DNA from: Sphingobacteriaceae bacterium UBA2059
GTDB taxonomy: Bacteria > Bacteroidota > Bacteroidia > Sphingobacteriales > Sphingobacteriaceae
Length of the DNA: 48,315 nucleotides
Reading direction: 5' to 3'
Assembly: GCA_002332615.1 (NCBI GenBank)
Contig: DDAL01000034.1
Location: 987-49,301 of the forward strand
In this document: positions 33,545 to 41,751 of the stretch, one piece after another
Layout: the number at the start of each line of letters is the position of its first letter
Position numbering within the stretch: the stretch's first letter is position 1
Notes under the pieces: generated by a model
The model's input: only the letters and a program-made list of their open reading frames with translations
Databases searched by the model: none
Told to the model about the DNA's origin: nothing
Made by a program: the position numbers and the translations under genes

Positions 33545-33946
33545 TCAAGCTCTGTCAGAAACTCTTAAACGATAGGGCTTGTATAAAAACAGAAAGCTGA
33601 ATACAGCCATTGCCACGCCTACTGAATCACAGAAAAAGTCCCACAAATCGCCCGATCTGGAAGTGAATACCTTCCATTGAAGCAGTTCGACAAGGCCACC
33701 CAGGCCTATAGCGATAAAGGAAATAATAAAAAGGACAGAAAACCTGTAAGCTCTGTGTTTGAATTGGCTTATAGCGCCTTGAAGCATTAAAACTGTGAGC
33801 ACAAAGAACAAGCCGGTATGCACCAATTTGTCAAACCCTGCAAACACAGGCACAGCAGGCAGCTCCGATGCAGGCAGATCGCACAAGATCAACACCAGTA
33901 TTCCCCACAATATCGCGAGGTACTGGTGTCGTATTACATTAACCAT
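33545..33946 (-). CDS. VanZ-like membrane protein
   Basis: A 133-residue inner-membrane protein with about four helices and the VanZ-like signature FAGFDKLVHTGLFFVLTVLML plus GLVELLQWKVFTSRSGDLWDFFCDSVG. VanZ of enterococci confers low teicoplanin resistance; most homologues have no known function. It starts three bases after the gcvH stop, so it is coexpressed with gcvH. Its 3' end reaches the operator boxes of feoA. Confidence 0.85.
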   Translation of the reverse strand: MVNVIRHQYLAILWGILVLILCDLPASELPAVPVFAGFDKLVHTGLFFVLTVLMLQGAISQFKHRAYRFSVLFIISFIAIGLGGLVELLQWKVFTSRSGDLWDFFCDSVGVAMAVFSFLFLYKPYRLRVSDRA

Positions 33947-33949
33947 ATA

Positions 33950-34330
33950 TTAAAGACCTACTTTTTCTGCATATTCTTCGGCAGAAAGAAGGGTATCAAC
34001 GTCTGATGCCGACTTTAAAGCTACTTTCACCATCCAGCCATCACCATAAGGATCCTTATTTACAAGCTCCGGGTCAGTAGTAAGCTTTTCATTCACTTCC
34101 AGTACCGTGCCAGTTAGAGGCATAAACAGATCAGAAACTGTTTTCACCGCTTCAACCGATCCAAACACTTCATTCTCAGCAACTTCTTCACCCACGGTAT
34201 TAATATCCACATACACAATATCGCCCAGTTCATGCTGTGCAAACTCGGTAATGCCAATGTAGGCCTCATCACCTTCTACGCGCACCCATTCGTGGTCGCT
34301 GGTGTACTTTAATTCTGAAGGAAAATTCAT
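33950..34330 (-). CDS. gcvH: Glycine cleavage system H protein
   Basis: The lipoylated carrier that shuttles aminomethyl groups between the P, T and L proteins of the glycine cleavage system. The 126-residue product has the lipoylation site FGSVEAVKTVSDLFMP (Lys63) and DGWMVKVALKS near the C-terminus. It is 79 bp downstream of ruvA on the same strand. gcvP and gcvT are not in the window. Confidence 0.97.
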   Translation of the reverse strand: MNFPSELKYTSDHEWVRVEGDEAYIGITEFAQHELGDIVYVDINTVGEEVAENEVFGSVEAVKTVSDLFMPLTGTVLEVNEKLTTDPELVNKDPYGDGWMVKVALKSASDVDTLLSAEEYAEKVGL

Positions 34331-34409
34331 GATATTTCTTTTTGTCTCAAATGTACTGTTAACTACCTAAACGGTCAAGAGCCGCCGGCAGCGCATGCAT
34401 AAAATCTTA

Positions 34410-34994
34410 TTACATCGCTTTTAGGGCCATCTTCACCAGTTGTTCCACAGTAAGTGCAGCACCTTCTTTCCTGATAATCGCATCGAGCGCTTTTTCGGCA
34501 GCCGCCTTTGCAAAGCCAAGCATAACCAGGGCAGACAGCGCTTCCTCTTTTGCCGTGGTATACTGATGTACAGCCACCAGCGTGTCAGGTCCGTCCTTTT
34601 TCAGTTTATCCTGAAGCTCAAGGATAATCCGTTGAGCCGACTTAGGGCCTATACCTTTAATTTTCTGGATCAAAGCGACGTCTCCTTTCACAATTGCTGC
34701 CTGAATTTCATCCGGGGTGATTGAAGAAAGGATCATCCTGCCGGTGCCCGCACCTATTCCCGAAACAGAAATAAGGTGAAGGAACAGGCGCTTTTCACTC
34801 TCCGAAGCAAAGCCGTAAAGCGTATGCGCATCCTCCTTCACATGCATCCAGATGTATAGCTTACAGCGTTCGGTATCCGTAATCTGCGAATAGGTGTTCA
34901 GCGAGATGTTAACATGATATCCCACACCCCCCGCCTCAATCACCACATAAGTAGGGCATTTAAACGCCAGCTTACCATCAATATATGCGTACAT
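34410..34994 (-). CDS. ruvA: Holliday junction branch migration protein RuvA
   Basis: Binds four-way DNA junctions and loads the RuvB motor during recombinational repair. The 194-residue product shows the OB-fold domain I (MYAYIDGKLAFKCPTYVVIEAGGVGYHVNI), helix-hairpin-helix domain II (LHLISVSGIGAGTGRMILSSI; KIKGIGPKSAQRIILEL) and the flexible C-terminal domain III (EALSALVMLGFAKAAAEKALDAI). It starts one base after the maeB stop and is probably cotranscribed. It precedes gcvH. Confidence 0.97.
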   Translation of the reverse strand: MYAYIDGKLAFKCPTYVVIEAGGVGYHVNISLNTYSQITDTERCKLYIWMHVKEDAHTLYGFASESEKRLFLHLISVSGIGAGTGRMILSSITPDEIQAAIVKGDVALIQKIKGIGPKSAQRIILELQDKLKKDGPDTLVAVHQYTTAKEEALSALVMLGFAKAAAEKALDAIIRKEGAALTVEQLVKMALKAM

Positions 34995-34995
34995 C

Positions 34996-37272
34996 TTATT
35001 TTTTCAGTTCTTTAGTTTGTGCATCCACAACCGCAATGGTAACCATATTTACGATTTCGCGGACCGTACTTCCCTGTTGAAGAACATGCACAGATTTGTT
35101 CAAGCCAAGTATAACCGGCCCGACAGACTCTACGCCTTCCAGTTCCTGCAAGAGTTTGTATGCAATATTGCCCGACTCAAGATTCGGGAATACCAGTACA
35201 TTCGCCGGATGGTCAACCAGTTTGGAAAAAGGGAATTTCTCTTTCAGCAAGTCATTGTTAACCGCAAAATTCCCTTGCAAATCGCCGTCAACAAGTATCT
35301 CGGGATAGCGTTCGTGCAAAATGCCAACCGCCTCGCTGGTCTTCTCAGGCACCTCACCTTCGGCCGAGCCAAAATTTGAGAACGAAAGCATCGCCACCCG
35401 CGGCTTCACATTAAACTGGCGCACAGCCTGATCCAGAAGACGGGTAATATCCACCAGCTCGCTGGCAGTAGGGTTCTTGTTAATAGTGGTATCGCCAAAG
35501 AAAACGGGACCTTTTTTGGTAAACAGCAGGTTCATCCCCATTACCACGTCACTCTCCTCGGTCACACCAATCACCTGCAAAGCCGGACGCACAGTCGTGC
35601 CATAGTCCTTTGTAAGTCCCGAGATAAAGGCGTCTGCATGGCCAAACTGCACCATGCATGTACCCAGGTAATTCCTGTCTTTCAGCAGTTTACGCGCTCT
35701 GTTCAGAGTCATACCCTTACGCTGTCTCTTCTCATATAAAAACTTTGCATATTCCTCCGTATGTTCAGAGGCAATAAACGGGTCAATGATCTGCACCCCA
35801 TTAAGCTGCAATTCATGATCAAGAATAATCTGCTCAATATCAGCGCGATTACCCAGTAGTATCGGTGTAGCAATACCATCTTCCTTCACTATCTGGGCAG
35901 CTTTCAAAATCCTGTAATTATCTGCTTCAGCAAAAACCACCCGCTTAGGGGAAGTTTTCGCCCTGCTGCTCAGATTTCGCAAAATTGCATGCTCGCCACC
36001 CAGTCGCCTGCTCAGCTGATCGGCATAGTCGTCCCAGTTTTCAATCGTTGTGCGCGCCACACCAGACTCAATGGCCGCTTTTGCTACCGCAGAAGAAACC
36101 GTACTGATCAGGCGCGGATCCATAGGTTTAGGAATAATATAATCCTTACCAAACTTCAGGTTCTGCACGTTATAAGCCAGCATCACCGGTTCAGGGACTA
36201 CCTTTTTAGCCATATCAGCAATCGCCTTTACCGCAGCGATCTTCATTTCTTCGTTGATAGTAGTGGCCCTTACATCCATGGCTCCCCTGAAGATATACGG
36301 AAAGCCCAATACATTGTTCACCTGATTAGGATAGTCCGAACGTCCGGTAGCCATAATAATATCTTGCCGCGTTGCGGTAGCAAGCTCATAACTGATCTCC
36401 GGATTTGGGTTTGCCATGGCAAACACAACCGGGTTGGGCGCCATGGTTTTCAAAGCTTCCGCCGAAAGAGTATCCGCTGCCGAAAGGCCAATGAATACAT
36501 CCGCATCAACCATAGCCTCTTCCAGAGTATTCAGGTTACGGTCCGTAGCAAATTCGGCTTTAAGCGGAGCCAGGTCCTCACGGTCGCGGCGAATTACGCC
36601 CGAACGGTCAATCATCACAATATTTTGTCTGCGAGCGCCAAGACTTATATACAAGCGCGAGCAGGATATAGCTGCAGCACCGGCGCCGCTCACCACAATG
36701 CGCACATCTTCCAGCTTTTTACCCTGTAGTTCACAGGCATTCAGCAAGGCAGCTGCAGAAATGATGGCCGTACCGTGCTGGTCATCGTGCATTACCGGTA
36801 TATTCATTTCTTCCTTCAGGCGCCGCTCAATTTCAAAGCACTCCGGAGCTTTAATATCCTCCAGGTTCACGCCGCCAAACGTTGGCTCCAAAGCCTTCAC
36901 AATGCTTACAAACTCATCTACATTCGTTGTGTTAAGTTCCAGGTCAAATACATCAATATCGGCAAAAATCTTAAACAACAAGCCCTTTCCCTCCATCACC
37001 GGCTTCCCCGCCTCCGGACCAATATTTCCCAGCCCAAGCACCGCAGTGCCATTGCTTATCACCGCCACCAGGTTACCCTTGGCCGTATATTTATACACAT
37101 CATCCTTATTATCGGCTATCTTAAGGCAAGGTTCCGCCACTCCGGGCGAGTAAGCGAGCGTAAGGTCTCTTTGAGAATGAGTAGGTTTAGTAGGAATTAC
37201 CTGAATTTTTCCGGGCCTGCCCTGAGAGTGATAATCCAGGGCGTCCTGTTGTCTGTTAGCTTTATTGTCCAT
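34996..37272 (-). CDS. maeB: NADP-dependent malic enzyme with C-terminal phosphotransacetylase-like domain
   Basis: Decarboxylates malate to pyruvate with NADP. The 758-residue product has the bacterial MaeB two-part plan. The malic enzyme domain (about 1-430) contains LTLAYSPGVAEPCLKI, VMEGKGLLFK and MHDDQHGTAIISAAALLNA. The phosphotransacetylase-like domain (about 440-758) contains AEADNYRILKAAQI, the segment ADAFISGLTKDYGTTVRPALQ and NLESGNIAYKLLQEL. In relatives the second domain senses acetyl-CoA and is usually inactive. It sits 66 bp downstream of lutB. Confidence 0.95.
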   Translation of the reverse strand: MDNKANRQQDALDYHSQGRPGKIQVIPTKPTHSQRDLTLAYSPGVAEPCLKIADNKDDVYKYTAKGNLVAVISNGTAVLGLGNIGPEAGKPVMEGKGLLFKIFADIDVFDLELNTTNVDEFVSIVKALEPTFGGVNLEDIKAPECFEIERRLKEEMNIPVMHDDQHGTAIISAAALLNACELQGKKLEDVRIVVSGAGAAAISCSRLYISLGARRQNIVMIDRSGVIRRDREDLAPLKAEFATDRNLNTLEEAMVDADVFIGLSAADTLSAEALKTMAPNPVVFAMANPNPEISYELATATRQDIIMATGRSDYPNQVNNVLGFPYIFRGAMDVRATTINEEMKIAAVKAIADMAKKVVPEPVMLAYNVQNLKFGKDYIIPKPMDPRLISTVSSAVAKAAIESGVARTTIENWDDYADQLSRRLGGEHAILRNLSSRAKTSPKRVVFAEADNYRILKAAQIVKEDGIATPILLGNRADIEQIILDHELQLNGVQIIDPFIASEHTEEYAKFLYEKRQRKGMTLNRARKLLKDRNYLGTCMVQFGHADAFISGLTKDYGTTVRPALQVIGVTEESDVVMGMNLLFTKKGPVFFGDTTINKNPTASELVDITRLLDQAVRQFNVKPRVAMLSFSNFGSAEGEVPEKTSEAVGILHERYPEILVDGDLQGNFAVNNDLLKEKFPFSKLVDHPANVLVFPNLESGNIAYKLLQELEGVESVGPVILGLNKSVHVLQQGSTVREIVNMVTIAVVDAQTKELKK

Positions 37273-37338
37273 TTAATTATTAATTAGGCTCACACAGCTA
37301 AGCAAAGCCCGGCTGTGCGGGTCATGAAGTATACACGT

Positions 37339-38730
37339 TTAGTCAGGCTTTTTACCTGCGTTCCTCTTCCACTGCTTCCTGAAAGATTCTTTCGGCAGTT
37401 CGGGCATATCCCTATGTTTCAGCCAGCTCTTTTTAAAAAGGTTTTTAAGCACAAAGTTCTTAAAGCCCCCGCCAAAAAAATCAATAAGCCCCTTTCGGGT
37501 CATTGCAATTTTCCAGACTTTCCAGCCCAGCTGTTCCACTTTATCTGCTGCACCTTCGTTCACGGCATCCCGCCTGTTCAGAAGCAGCATTTTGTCAATT
37601 TCTATTCCTACCGGACACACCTCCGTGCATTTACCGCACAAGCTAGAAGCATAGCTTAAATGCTTAAACTCTTGCATGCCCTTCATGTGCGGAGTTATCA
37701 GCGAACCAATAGGGCCGCTATAAGTAGTTTTATAGGCATGCCCTCCTATGGTTTTATACACCGGACAGGCATTCAGACAGGCACCGCAGCGAATACAGTA
37801 TAAACCCTGACGCTGTTCGGGCGAAGCAAGCAGGTCACTCCGGCCATTATCAAGCAAAATTACATACATCTGCTCAGGCCCATCCCTCTCGTCCGCCTGC
37901 CTGGGACCGCTTAGGATTGTATTATATACCGTCAGGTTCTGCCCTGTGCCATGCGTGGCCAGCAAAGGCCAAAAGAGATCCAGGTCGGCTACCGAGGGAA
38001 TCACCTTTTCAATACCCGCAATAACAATATGTATTTTCGGAAAAGTCGTGGTCAGTCGCGCATTGCCTTCATTCTCGCTCAGCGCAATGCTGCCCGTTTC
38101 CGATATCAGAAAGTTAGCGCCTGTTATACCAATATCAGCGGTGGTATATTTCTCCCGCAATATTTCCCTCGCCTTCAGAGCAAGCTGTTCAGGCGTAGCA
38201 TCGGCAGGGGTGCCATGCTTTTCATGAAACAAAGCTGCAATATCTTCCTTGCTCAGGTGCATAGCAGGAGTAACAATATGATACGGTTTCTGGCCCAGCA
38301 GCTGCACAATATATTCGCCCAGGTCGCTCTCCAGCGACTCAATGCCATATTTATGCAAAAACTCATTCAGCTCCAGTTCCTCGGTAGTCATCGATTTCGA
38401 TTTGATCACCGTGCGGGCATCCGCCTTGCGGGCTATCTCCAGTACCGCCTCACAAGCCTCTTCCGCTGTATTGGCCCATATCACTTTTCCCCCGCGTTTA
38501 ATAAAGTTCGCTTCAAATTCAGGCAGCAGTTTATCCAGGTTTTCCATCACCCGCCACTTCACTGTATGCGCCTTGCGTTTAGACTGTTCCAGGTTAGCAA
38601 GCCTCGATATTCCCCGCTTTACAGCAGCATCATACCTGCCAATGTTAAAGCCAATAATACGCTGATGCTTCTGATCGAAAGCCTTTTCTGCGGCTGCCAG
38701 TTCAAACTCCTCTGCAAACTTATTCTTCAT
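37339..38730 (-). CDS. lutB: LutB-type L-lactate oxidation iron-sulfur protein
   Basis: A 463-residue iron-sulfur subunit of the LutABC L-lactate oxidation system. The LUD domain (about 70-290) contains VIKSKSMTTEELELNEFL and ITGANFLISETGSIALSENEGNARL. The ferredoxin part has GLYCIRCGACLNACPVYKTIGG and SSLCGKCTEVCPVGIEID. It starts six bases after the M61 peptidase stop. LutA (CCG-domain) and LutC are absent from both flanks. Confidence 0.9.
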   Translation of the reverse strand: MKNKFAEEFELAAAEKAFDQKHQRIIGFNIGRYDAAVKRGISRLANLEQSKRKAHTVKWRVMENLDKLLPEFEANFIKRGGKVIWANTAEEACEAVLEIARKADARTVIKSKSMTTEELELNEFLHKYGIESLESDLGEYIVQLLGQKPYHIVTPAMHLSKEDIAALFHEKHGTPADATPEQLALKAREILREKYTTADIGITGANFLISETGSIALSENEGNARLTTTFPKIHIVIAGIEKVIPSVADLDLFWPLLATHGTGQNLTVYNTILSGPRQADERDGPEQMYVILLDNGRSDLLASPEQRQGLYCIRCGACLNACPVYKTIGGHAYKTTYSGPIGSLITPHMKGMQEFKHLSYASSLCGKCTEVCPVGIEIDKMLLLNRRDAVNEGAADKVEQLGWKVWKIAMTRKGLIDFFGGGFKNFVLKNLFKKSWLKHRDMPELPKESFRKQWKRNAGKKPD

Positions 38731-38736
38731 TTCTGC

Positions 38737-40542
38737 CTATAATTTCAGCCATTTAGCTCTCAGGGCCCGCTGTTCTTCAGTCACCGTATCCGTTTCCGCA
38801 ATGCGAAACCTCAAGAGCATATTCTTTTTAAGTGTAAGCGGGATCACCTGAAGCAGCCCGTCTCTGGCAATAGTAACGTTTATTTTGTCACGAACGTTTT
38901 TAGCATTCACAAATCTGTCCATTTCAGCCGCCGAAGACACCCTGAAACCATCCACCGCCAGCACTTCATCATTCATCGTCAGACCACTGTCCCAGGCAGC
39001 GCTGCCTCTTAAAACCGATGTAACCATCAGCTTCCCATCCCTCTGCACCATGCTTAAGCCCGTTGCCGGCAAGTCCCTTCCCTCCAGCTCATTTACCAGT
39101 TTAAGCCCTGCGTAATTCAGGTATTTCGAATAATCAACCGGTGCTGTGCTGTAAATATAATCCCGGTAAAAAGCATCAAAAGACCTGCCCGCTACCTTTT
39201 CAAGCATCGCTTTAAACTCCGCGCTTGTAAAACCACGGTTCAGGCGTTTATAATACTCCTTGTACATAGCGCTCATCACATCATCCAGCTTTTTAGCACC
39301 GCCTGTAGCCTTCAGTATCTCCAGATCCAGCAACATCCCCATCAGGCTTCCTTTTGTATAGTATGAAATAGATGAGTTTTTTGAGTTCTCATTCGGCCTG
39401 TACTGTTTAATCCAGGCATCAAAGCTCGACTCGCTCAAGGCCTGCACCCGGTTACCCGGCTGATTTTCCAGAGCGGTAATATCATCAGCAAGCACCTTAA
39501 GATACTGCTCAGGCGTAAAAAAGCCTGCCCGGTGCGTAATCAGGTTATCATAATAAGCAGTCAGCCCTTCCGATATCCACAGATCAGTTGTATACACTTC
39601 CTTATCGTAGTCAAAGGGACCCAGTCCGGCCGGACGCAGGCGTTTCACGTTCCACAGGTGAAAATATTCGTGAGCCACCAGCGACAGGAAAGAGGTTCGT
39701 CCCGCAGGATCTTTATAAGCAAAGCGCGAAGCCCCCAGCACCGTCGAGTTAATATGCTCCAGTCCGCCACCGCCGCTTTGAAAATTATGAACAATAAATA
39801 CATACCGTTTATTCGGATTTTCGCCAAAAATTGCCGTTTCCTCTTCTACAATACGCGCCATATCGGCACTCAGTTGCTGCTTGTCATAGTTTCCGCCCCC
39901 ATACATAGCCACCTCGTGTTTCACGCCTGCAGCCGTAAACTCAAACACATCCTGGTTGCCCACCTCAATGGGCGAGTCAAACAAAATATCAAAATCAGCC
40001 GCCCGGAAGGTATTCGGCTTGCCTTTCACAGGCTCCAGTCCGGTCGAAATCCGGCTCCAGGTCTTATGCGGAAACACGGTCACCAGGCAAGGCATTTCCT
40101 TGCGGCCGTCCACATACATAAACATGCCCGTAGGCGAAAGAAACGCATGCGAAGCATCGATAAGGCTCGTCCTTACCGAAATTTCATTGGCATACACCTT
40201 ATAGCTAACAAAGGCCTGAGTATTTTTTCCTGTGCGTATGCGCCAGGTATTCTTATCCATTTTTTCCACGGGCAAACTTGTACCCCCCGAATTCCTGGCA
40301 GACAAAGCCTCCACATTTTTAGCAAACTCCCTCACCAGGTAAGAACCCGGCGCCCAAACAGGCATTTTAATATCTACAAAATCCTTATTCAGGCCCGATA
40401 GTTTCATCACCACATCTGCATAATGCGCCTGCGGTTCCGAAAAAGAAACATCAAAAGCAATCGTCGATTGCGCCTTTACCTCCGTCATAAAACAAAATAA
40501 TACAGCAACAGCCAGCCAGCGGCTCCTTATAAACTTTTTCAT
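38737..40542 (-). CDS. M61 family metallopeptidase with PDZ domain
   Basis: A 601-residue exported peptidase. The ATG at 40542 gives a signal peptide (RSRWLAVAVLFCFMTEVKAQ); a longer start would add 20 residues. Domains in order: an N-terminal beta domain, the zinc site SLVAHEYFHLWNVKRLRP (HEYFH, about 290-294) followed by WISEGLTAYYDNLI, and a C-terminal PDZ with VLAVDGFRVSSAAEMDRF. This is the glycyl aminopeptidase (M61) family. It starts the minus-strand gene run that includes lutB and maeB. Confidence 0.92.
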   Translation of the reverse strand: MKKFIRSRWLAVAVLFCFMTEVKAQSTIAFDVSFSEPQAHYADVVMKLSGLNKDFVDIKMPVWAPGSYLVREFAKNVEALSARNSGGTSLPVEKMDKNTWRIRTGKNTQAFVSYKVYANEISVRTSLIDASHAFLSPTGMFMYVDGRKEMPCLVTVFPHKTWSRISTGLEPVKGKPNTFRAADFDILFDSPIEVGNQDVFEFTAAGVKHEVAMYGGGNYDKQQLSADMARIVEEETAIFGENPNKRYVFIVHNFQSGGGGLEHINSTVLGASRFAYKDPAGRTSFLSLVAHEYFHLWNVKRLRPAGLGPFDYDKEVYTTDLWISEGLTAYYDNLITHRAGFFTPEQYLKVLADDITALENQPGNRVQALSESSFDAWIKQYRPNENSKNSSISYYTKGSLMGMLLDLEILKATGGAKKLDDVMSAMYKEYYKRLNRGFTSAEFKAMLEKVAGRSFDAFYRDYIYSTAPVDYSKYLNYAGLKLVNELEGRDLPATGLSMVQRDGKLMVTSVLRGSAAWDSGLTMNDEVLAVDGFRVSSAAEMDRFVNAKNVRDKINVTIARDGLLQVIPLTLKKNMLLRFRIAETDTVTEEQRALRAKWLKL

Positions 40543-40677
40543 ATTGATCCGTAAAAATAAGGATTTAGTTGGTACAAAGGCCCTTGCCGCCGTATTAAAC
40601 ATATCTCATATTCAGGTAAAAACATAGATACAAGTCACAGATTGTTATAAAATCCTAAGTATTTTTATCAGATACGC

Positions 40678-41751
40678 ATGAAAAGAACCCTGTTTTATAC
40701 TATTCTGATAATAGCAATCGGCGCATTGGTCGTTTATCGTGTCAGTTCCAATAAGAGCTCGCAGGCCTCACCCCGAGGCGGCGGCGCACGTAAAGGCCCG
40801 GTCAGCGTCAGCGGCATCGTTGTCAGCCCCTCAACCTTCAGCAATCAGCTTTCTGTAAGCGGCACCATCGATGCGGGCGAGCAGGTCCAGATCCGCAGTC
40901 AGGTATCAGGCGTGCTGCAAAGCCTTAGTTTCAGCGAAGGTGGTTCCGTTCAAAAAGGGCAGGTTCTGTTTCGCATCGACGATTCCGAGCTCCGCGCCCA
41001 GCTCAGTCAGGTACTCACCAGGGAAAGCCTCGCCGCCGAAACCGAACGCCGCGCAGGCCTGCTCCTGCAAAAAGAAGCCATCAGTCGCGAAGAATACGAC
41101 ATTGCCCTGGCCGATCTCCGGTCCGTCAAGGCCCAAACCCAGCTTATCCGCGCTCAGCTGGCCAAAACCCAGGTACGTGCTCCCTTCAGCGGACGCATCG
41201 GCCTGCGCTCCGTATCCGCTGGCGAATACCTCACACCCACCACCGTTGTGGCCACCTTGGTAAGCACCAATCCCGTTAAGCTTACGCTTTCCGTGCCCGA
41301 AAAATACGCCTCGCAGGTCCGCAAGGGCAACAGCCTGAGCTTCAGCGTTGCCGGTTCAGCCCAGACCTACAGCGCCAGCATTTACGCTATCGAGCCCCGG
41401 GTCGAAGAGAGCACACGCACGCTGCAGCTCCGCGCACGCGCCTCCAACAACAGCGGAAGCCTCATACCAGGCACCTTTGCCAGCATCCGGCTTCCCTTAA
41501 GCAGTAATCAGAACGCCCTTCTTATACCCACTCAGGCCATTATCCCTATTCAAAACGGCAAAAAGGTATTTATAGTAAAGAACGGCCTTGCCACCGAGCG
41601 CCAGGTCCAAACCAGCACCCGTACCGATCAGGATGTCCTTGTCACCCACGGCCTTCAACCCGGCGACACCGTCCTCACCACCGGCATACTCAGCCTTAAA
41701 GCCGGCAGTCCCGTTAATGTAAACATCCAGGCCAAAATCAAGCGTACATGA
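40678..41751 (+). CDS. RND efflux periplasmic adaptor (MFP)
   Basis: A 357-residue membrane-fusion protein linking the RND pump to the TolC-type channel. A single N-terminal anchor (FYTILIIAIGALVVYRVSS) is followed by the biotinyl-lipoyl half (SGTIDAGEQVQIRSQVSGVLQSLSF; VKAQTQLIRAQLAKTQVRAPFSGRIGLR) and the beta-barrel/MP domain. It overlaps the RND gene by four bases (ATGA) and is the first gene of the efflux operon. Codons are rich in G+C and C-ending, unlike most of the window. Confidence 0.93.
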   Translation: MKRTLFYTILIIAIGALVVYRVSSNKSSQASPRGGGARKGPVSVSGIVVSPSTFSNQLSVSGTIDAGEQVQIRSQVSGVLQSLSFSEGGSVQKGQVLFRIDDSELRAQLSQVLTRESLAAETERRAGLLLQKEAISREEYDIALADLRSVKAQTQLIRAQLAKTQVRAPFSGRIGLRSVSAGEYLTPTTVVATLVSTNPVKLTLSVPEKYASQVRKGNSLSFSVAGSAQTYSASIYAIEPRVEESTRTLQLRARASNNSGSLIPGTFASIRLPLSSNQNALLIPTQAIIPIQNGKKVFIVKNGLATERQVQTSTRTDQDVLVTHGLQPGDTVLTTGILSLKAGSPVNVNIQAKIKRT

